A program made the translations under genes and the position numbers. A stretch of DNA of 12,500 nt from Actinidia chinensis (taxonomy: Eukaryota > Streptophyta > Magnoliopsida > Ericales > Actinidiaceae): contig CM018903.1 in the NCBI GenBank assembly GCA_009663005.1, forward strand, positions 9,270,453 through 9,282,952. The letters are read 5' to 3'. Under the pieces are notes generated by a model. The model was not told the origin of the DNA. It searched no databases and was given only the letters and a program-made list of their open reading frames with translations. Below are positions 8,673 to 12,500 of this stretch, piece by piece (the stretch's first letter is position 1; the number at the start of each line of letters is the position of its first letter).

Positions 8673-9060
8673 TAGGGCTGCAAATGAGCCGAGCCGAGCT
8701 GTACTATGCTCAGGCTTGTTTATTAAGATTTTATTGAGTTCAAGCCGGAGCTCAATGAAAATTTAATGAGCTGAGCTGACTTAAGCTTTAGTAGAACTCG
8801 AGCTTATTCGCAAGCTTTAACAGGCCAAAAATTATATATTCATACTCTTAAACAAGTAATTCTTTATTACAAAAATATCTTTATTTTTCTTACAAACTAC
8901 TGGCAATTATGTTCTACACCTATAATATATAGATAAATATGAAGGCCCGCACTCTTTATAAATTGCGTAATAATATATATTTTTTATCATAATTTACTTT
9001 TACTTTATTTGAGCCAGTTTAATAACTCAAACTCTGGTTCATTTATTAAAGGGTACTTTC
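8673..9060. mobile_element. Dispersed GAGCCGAGC-type plant repeat, probable non-autonomous element
   Basis: It begins TAGGGCTGCAAATGAGCCGA and continues with many GAGCC, GAGCTC, GAGCTGAGCT and CTCGAGC motifs to about 8830, then AT-rich DNA with GAGCC again near 9010. This opening is familiar from high-copy non-autonomous elements in plant genomes and resembles hAT-like ends. No matching inverted terminus or target duplication was confirmed; the right edge is a guess. Confidence 0.4.
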
Positions 9061-10116
9061 TATACACTCAGGAAAATATGATCAGAAAATAAGACTCAGA
9101 CATGATGTGGATCCCCTATTAACCAAAGGTTTTTAAACAAAAAAAAAAACCTTCTTGAAAAGATATACATGTAGACCATTTAAGAAGAGTTTCTAAAATA
9201 AAAAAAACTTTTAAAAAGATTTAAATTCCAGTTTCAATCAATTTTCATTCCAATGTATCTCTTGAGTATCCAAGATATTCACCCCACACCAATTATTTCG
9301 TTCTCTTTTGCTTCTTCTATATTTTTTTCTTTATCCGAACACCAGTCTGAGTGAGATTTTTTTACCATTGATTATAATTTCATCTTTCACATTCATCCAT
9401 TTTTCAATTGCTCTTATGGTGTGATATTTGAGTATATAAAAATTTTGATCTAATTTTGAAAAAATATGCCTTTAACAAATATACTTAAGCATATTTTTTT
9501 CTATTTTTCAATAAAATTAACTATTTTTTTCTATTTTTATTAGTTTTTTTTTTTGGTTATATATTGTGGTTATTGTTGCATGGTTTAAGCCACATTGTTA
9601 CTCTAATAATTATTTACACTCTGTTTGCAACCTTAAAAGAGAAGGAAATGCGAGGAAAATATTTTTTTTTCCCTCCAATTTTGGGGGAACGAAAAAAAAA
9701 GATATCAATAACACTTAAGAAAGAACATTTCAACATGACTTTGAATGGAAAAACTTTGTTTGATCTAGTTTATTTTGAGTTTTTTTTAGTTGTTTTGATT
9801 TTCAATCTTTTTTTTAATTTTTATTATCGAATTGTTTTAATTATTGCTCAATTTTTTTTTACTTTTTTTGATTTTTTTGATCAGAAAAGTTAAAAAATAA
9901 AAAAATATTCCATCCTATAATTCGAAACAATCCATTAAAAAACGAAGAAATTATTTTAGATATTTCTTTGTTTTTAGTATTTTTTTATAAATTTAAAACA
10001 AATTTTTATATTTTTTTAGATTTCTCCTCTCTTCTTTCCTCGCGTCCAGAAAAATCTAAAAATTTTAAATTTTTTATGAAAGTTAAAACAAAATTACAAA
10101 ACAAACTCAAAACTGA

Positions 10117-10256
10117 AAAGTATAAATGGTGTCACTGCAATATTTTAGAACTAATTGTTGGTTTACTTTTATTTCAGTCAATGAATGGTTAACAATGTTT
10201 TCGTTTTTCTTTGCGCTTTTTTTTTGAAGCTTAAAGTATAAAGGGTATCACTGTAA
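10117..10256. repeat. Diverged 24-bp direct repeat, offset 116 bp
   Basis: Positions 10117-10140 (starting AAAGTATAAATGGTGTCACT) recur at 10233-10256 with 21 of 24 bases identical. Both are followed within a few tens of bases by a TTAGAA motif, which suggests a larger, partly eroded duplication. Confidence 0.6.
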
Positions 10257-10309
10257 TTTTGTGTTAAAATCTTAGAAGTATAAAAATGTGTAATGGGAGA
10301 GAGCATGTT

Positions 10310-10353
10310 GAGTAAATAAGAGAGAGACAAAGTTTGGAGTAAATAGGAGAGAG
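10310..10353. repeat. GAGTAAATA-GAGAGAG direct repeat
   Basis: GAGTAAATAAGAGAGAG (10310-10326) and GAGTAAATAGGAGAGAG (10337-10353) differ at one base, offset 27 bp. More GAGAGA follows at 10379-10388. Purine-rich on the + strand. Confidence 0.7.
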
Positions 10354-10499
10354 CACTAATAAATTGACTGAGGTGTTTGAGAGAGAGAAGAATCCAGCTG
10401 TATTTGGCCACTGAAATGCCGTACATTTTTTTTGTATTATTTTTCTAAAAGAATATCATTTTCCTTTATTAAAACATGCCTTATACGGAGTTCTCAAGC

Positions 10500-10519
10500 T
10501 TCTTTATTTACATAAAGAA
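10500..10519. other. Short hairpin, 8-bp stem and 4-nt loop
   Basis: TTCTTTAT (10500-10507), loop TTAC, then ATAAAGAA (10512-10519). It sits at the sharp change from AT-rich to mixed-composition DNA, so it may be an element end or simply chance. Confidence 0.5.
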
Positions 10520-10632
10520 CCCAAGCTGGACCGTGTCAGCTGCTCGCAACGGCTTCTTATTCGTTTGCGCTTGCATATCACTACTTGCACCAACCATACA
10601 CACATCTCCCCCATGTCCCCCCATCTCTCTCT

Positions 10633-10668
10633 CCCCCCTGCCCCCACCCCCACCCCCACCCCGCCCCC
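10633..10668 (-). other. G-quadruplex / i-motif candidate
   Basis: Six C runs of four to six bases (10633-10638, 10641-10645, 10647-10651, 10653-10657, 10659-10662, 10664-10668) are separated by only one or two bases. The - strand therefore carries six closely spaced G runs, well beyond the four needed for an intramolecular quadruplex, and the + strand could form an i-motif. It is flanked by CT-rich DNA upstream and CA/CG-rich DNA downstream. Confidence 0.85.
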
Positions 10669-10703
10669 ACACACGCGACAGAGCAAGCAAGCACGCATAT
10701 AGG

Positions 10704-10863
10704 CACGTGAACAGCAAGATAGATAGTCTTTCAATAGCAGTCAGTATCGATCTAATCATGTTGCAGAACATCAGAACTAAAGTAAATAATGATATTTAGT
10801 CTTGTTGTAGTGCATGCAGAAACAAACATGAGAAAAATGTACGCCAAAAAATATATGCATGCA
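10704..10863. promoter_or_regulatory. G-box and two RY-type motifs (possible cis elements)
   Basis: CACGTG at 10704-10709, with TGCATGCA at 10811-10818 and 10856-10863. CACGTG is the bZIP/bHLH core, and CATGCA is the RY core bound by plant B3 factors of the ABI3/FUS3/LEC2 group (established knowledge). All are palindromic, so strand cannot be read. No gene start was identified nearby, so a regulatory role is only inferred. Confidence 0.3.
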
Positions 10864-11820
10864 GCGTGTCATTGAAAATTTTGCAAACAGAAGCAGAAGG
10901 CCTACTAGTACTAACTCGTACAACCAAGCCTATACTGAGGGATAGACTGGTAGCAAAAACAAATACCAAATTGTCATAAAAATAATTATAAAGCAAAAAA
11001 ACTATTTAGCTGTTGAGAAAAAAGTTAAGAAAAATGCTGCGGCAGCAAAGACTATAGCAAGGAGACAGCACAAACATAGATCAGTCAGGACTCGGTGCAC
11101 TTAAGGACAACTGGATGGAATTAGGATAGAAACAGAGAATGTTCTGGCCGCAGAAAAAAATAGCAACACACTGTAGAGCATAGGATATGATTGGAAACTC
11201 CGCGTCAACTTGCAATGGAACAAAGAGGGAGAAAAGGCTTAGAAAGTTTGTGTGTGTGTGAGAGAGAGAGAGAGTTAAACATTGGAGGGAGTTTGAATGG
11301 TTGACAGCTGAAGTGAAGCCACATGCGATCATAAGCTTAGGCCAATCAAAGATGATGTAACAAACAGCATGATCGCAGTCTTTGGGTTGACTGCAATAGG
11401 ACGGGAGGAGGTACGTTAGGCAAAGGTTTTGAGTGGGTGGAAATTGTGGTTTATTTGCAAAACGATTCAGCAATGGAAACACGATTTTTTTACGATAGGT
11501 CAACTAGTGTTGTACTAATACTTAAACGGAAGAATGCTTTGAGACAGCAGCAAACCTTATGGGACTCCAGAATGGTGTTCTGGAACTTAAGTTGTTTAAG
11601 ACTGGTTCTCTAGCATGTAGAGAACAGTTGTGCTATTGAAGAGTGTCCAGTGCTTCACGTTTCAAGTTAATAAAACAGAATGCGATGAAACAGGACAATG
11701 TAAAGAGAATGAGTAAGAGGAAAATAATGGAGCAAAAAACTAAAAAATGGAAAACAGAAGGTGAAGACAAACAAAAGCTTACTTGGGAAAACATGAAGGG
11801 CTGGCACCTTAAAATATGAA
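10864..11820. other. Mixed-composition stretch without recognised gene
   Basis: Base composition is more balanced than in the flanking AT-rich DNA. The longest open frame of the window (11081-11503, - strand, 140 codons) is Ser/Leu/Pro/Cys-rich, partly made by the GT/GA microsatellite, and has no domain I recognise. Promoter-proximal DNA or a non-coding transcript are possible readings. Confidence 0.45.
11250..11274. repeat. Compound (GT)n(GA)n microsatellite
   Basis: A GTGTGTGTGTG tract runs directly into GAGAGAGAGAGAGAG and ends before TTAAAC. Confidence 0.9.
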
Positions 11821-11931
11821 GGGTGGACCACCCTATAAATAGAAGTTATCCCCGACTCTAAAAATTTGTTTAGTTTTGATTCCCACTTTTTGCTTGTTTC
11901 TTTTTCCAAAATGTCCTTTCTCAAGCCAAAC

Positions 11932-11974
<43 letters not shown>
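11821..11974 (+). promoter_or_regulatory. Promoter-like segment: palindrome, TATA box, (CT)n leader
   Basis: GGGTGG-A-CCACCC (11821-11833) abuts TATAAATA (11834-11841), a near-consensus plant TATA box. About 30 bases later comes a pyrimidine-rich stretch where transcription could begin, then (CT)n at 11934-11974. Pyrimidine-rich leaders just after the start site are common in plant genes. GTGGACC resembles the class II TCP core GTGGNCC (inference). No coding frame follows within the window, so the gene, if any, starts with a non-coding exon, lies further on, or has been lost. Confidence 0.4.
11934..11974. repeat. (CT)n microsatellite, about 20 units
   Basis: Uninterrupted CT dinucleotides for 41 nt, equal to (GA)n on the - strand. 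Likely polymorphic; also a typical GAGA/CT element of plant core promoters and 5' leaders. Confidence 0.95.
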
Positions 11975-11977
<3 letters not shown>

Positions 11978-12500
11978 AATTTCATCCAAATCCTCCCAAG
12001 CAAAAAATAAAAAATAAAAAATTATATATAATTATTAATTTAAGTAAATTTTTTTCTAATGTGAACCCCAAGGTATATAATTCTTAATTTTAAGTAAATA
12101 AATAGTAGCACAATAAATATAATATATTAATATTGAAGTGTAAATGTTATATGTGATACGTATAATATATTTTTGAATCACACCACAAAAGTTTATCAAG
12201 TTGCAACTGCTCTTTTTAATATTTATTTTTCCAATTTTTTTCAAGCCAAAAATGCCTATATATTTCCCCAGATTGGGAAAATAGTTTTTTTTTTATTGTT
12301 TTTTTCTTTCCTAATCTTTTTGCATCTTTTGGTCAATTTTTTTACTTTTTTAGTTTGTATTTAATTAAAAATAAAAAAAGTAAAGAATATATTTTTAAAA
12401 AAATTCTCTAAAATTCAAAACAATCCAAATAACACATTAATTTGGACTTAATTGATTTTTTTTTTTGTAAAACAAAATCTTTTCTGAAACATCAAAAACA
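11975..12500. other. AT-rich gene-free end of window
   Basis: A/T tracts and AT dinucleotides, with no supported gene on either strand; the frames present are low complexity. TTCAAAACAATCCA (12414-12427), after a T-run, A-run stretch, resembles 9921-9934 and its surroundings, suggesting two members of one AT-rich repeat family. Confidence 0.5.

Larger units (their letters stand above)
9061..10480. other. Very AT-rich gene-free stretch
   Basis: Long T and A runs throughout. Open frames such as 9564-9893 are low-complexity Phe/Leu/Ile/Lys translations of T-rich DNA and are not supported as genes. It contains an AAGGTTTTT (9126-9134) / AAAAACCTT (9145-9153) hairpin, and the two repeat pairs listed separately. 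Confidence 0.6.

Noticed and set aside
9564..9893. 109-codon Phe-rich open frame resembling a membrane protein
   Set aside because: Hydrophobicity comes from T-runs (TTT codons); low complexity in very AT-rich DNA.
10504..10799. Pro-rich (+) and Gly-rich (-) open frames over the C-rich tract
   Set aside because: Three overlapping frames all arise from the simple CCCCCA repeat and its flanks.
11081..11503. Longest open frame, 140 codons on the - strand
   Set aside because: Part of it is a microsatellite translation (SLSHTHT), with no recognisable domain and no clear promoter or splice context; treated as chance.
1..12500. CRISPR array, bacterial operon or prophage
   Set aside because: Spliced plant gene, AT-rich introns and plant repeats; the tandem repeats have too few copies and no regular unique spacers.
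1..12500. tRNA or rRNA genes
   Set aside because: No cloverleaf with A/B boxes or conserved rRNA segment was noticed by eye; the TGGTATCAGA motif is only a primer-binding type match.

Overview
The window looks like nuclear DNA from a flowering plant. It is AT-rich, full of short repeats and transposon debris, and carries one recognisable gene on the + strand, split by GT-AG introns. That gene is the C-terminal half of the chloroplast SppA protease (signal peptide peptidase A, protease IV, MEROPS family S49). I cannot name the species.

Layout. Positions 1-4326 hold no SPPA exon that I can recognise. They contain an unidentified, stop-interrupted coding relic (about 25-800), an imperfect tandem duplication (735-891), a retroelement-like stretch with a tRNA-iMet-type primer-binding motif on the - strand (2221-2232) and a perfect 13-bp inverted repeat (2766-2799). 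This is either one very long upstream intron or the 5' border of a truncated gene copy. Positions 4327-7918 hold six SPPA exons, with the IDSPGG motif in the first and the catalytic-serine motif SSGGYY in the second. The first intron in view contains a LINE relic in antisense (zf-RVT zinc-binding domain, 4968-5282) and a 35/36-bp tandem repeat. Positions 7919-12500 hold no recognised gene. They include a GAGCC-rich dispersed-repeat-like element (from about 8673), very AT-rich DNA, a C-rich tract with G-quadruplex/i-motif potential (10633-10668), and a promoter-like segment with a TATA box and a (CT)n tract (11821-11974) but no readable gene after it.

The SPPA copy is the main point of interest. 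The exon carrying the catalytic serine has no AG at the expected acceptor; an upstream AG would keep the frame but add 14 codons. The fifth exon ends in a GGTT triplet repeat, where only one of three possible donors keeps the frame. The last exon has an extra G in a G run, which replaces the conserved C-terminal tail by a short out-of-frame end. These are signs of early decay, of lineage-specific splicing, or of homopolymer errors in the assembly. The catalytic serine and most conserved blocks are intact. I found no convincing new multi-gene system here.
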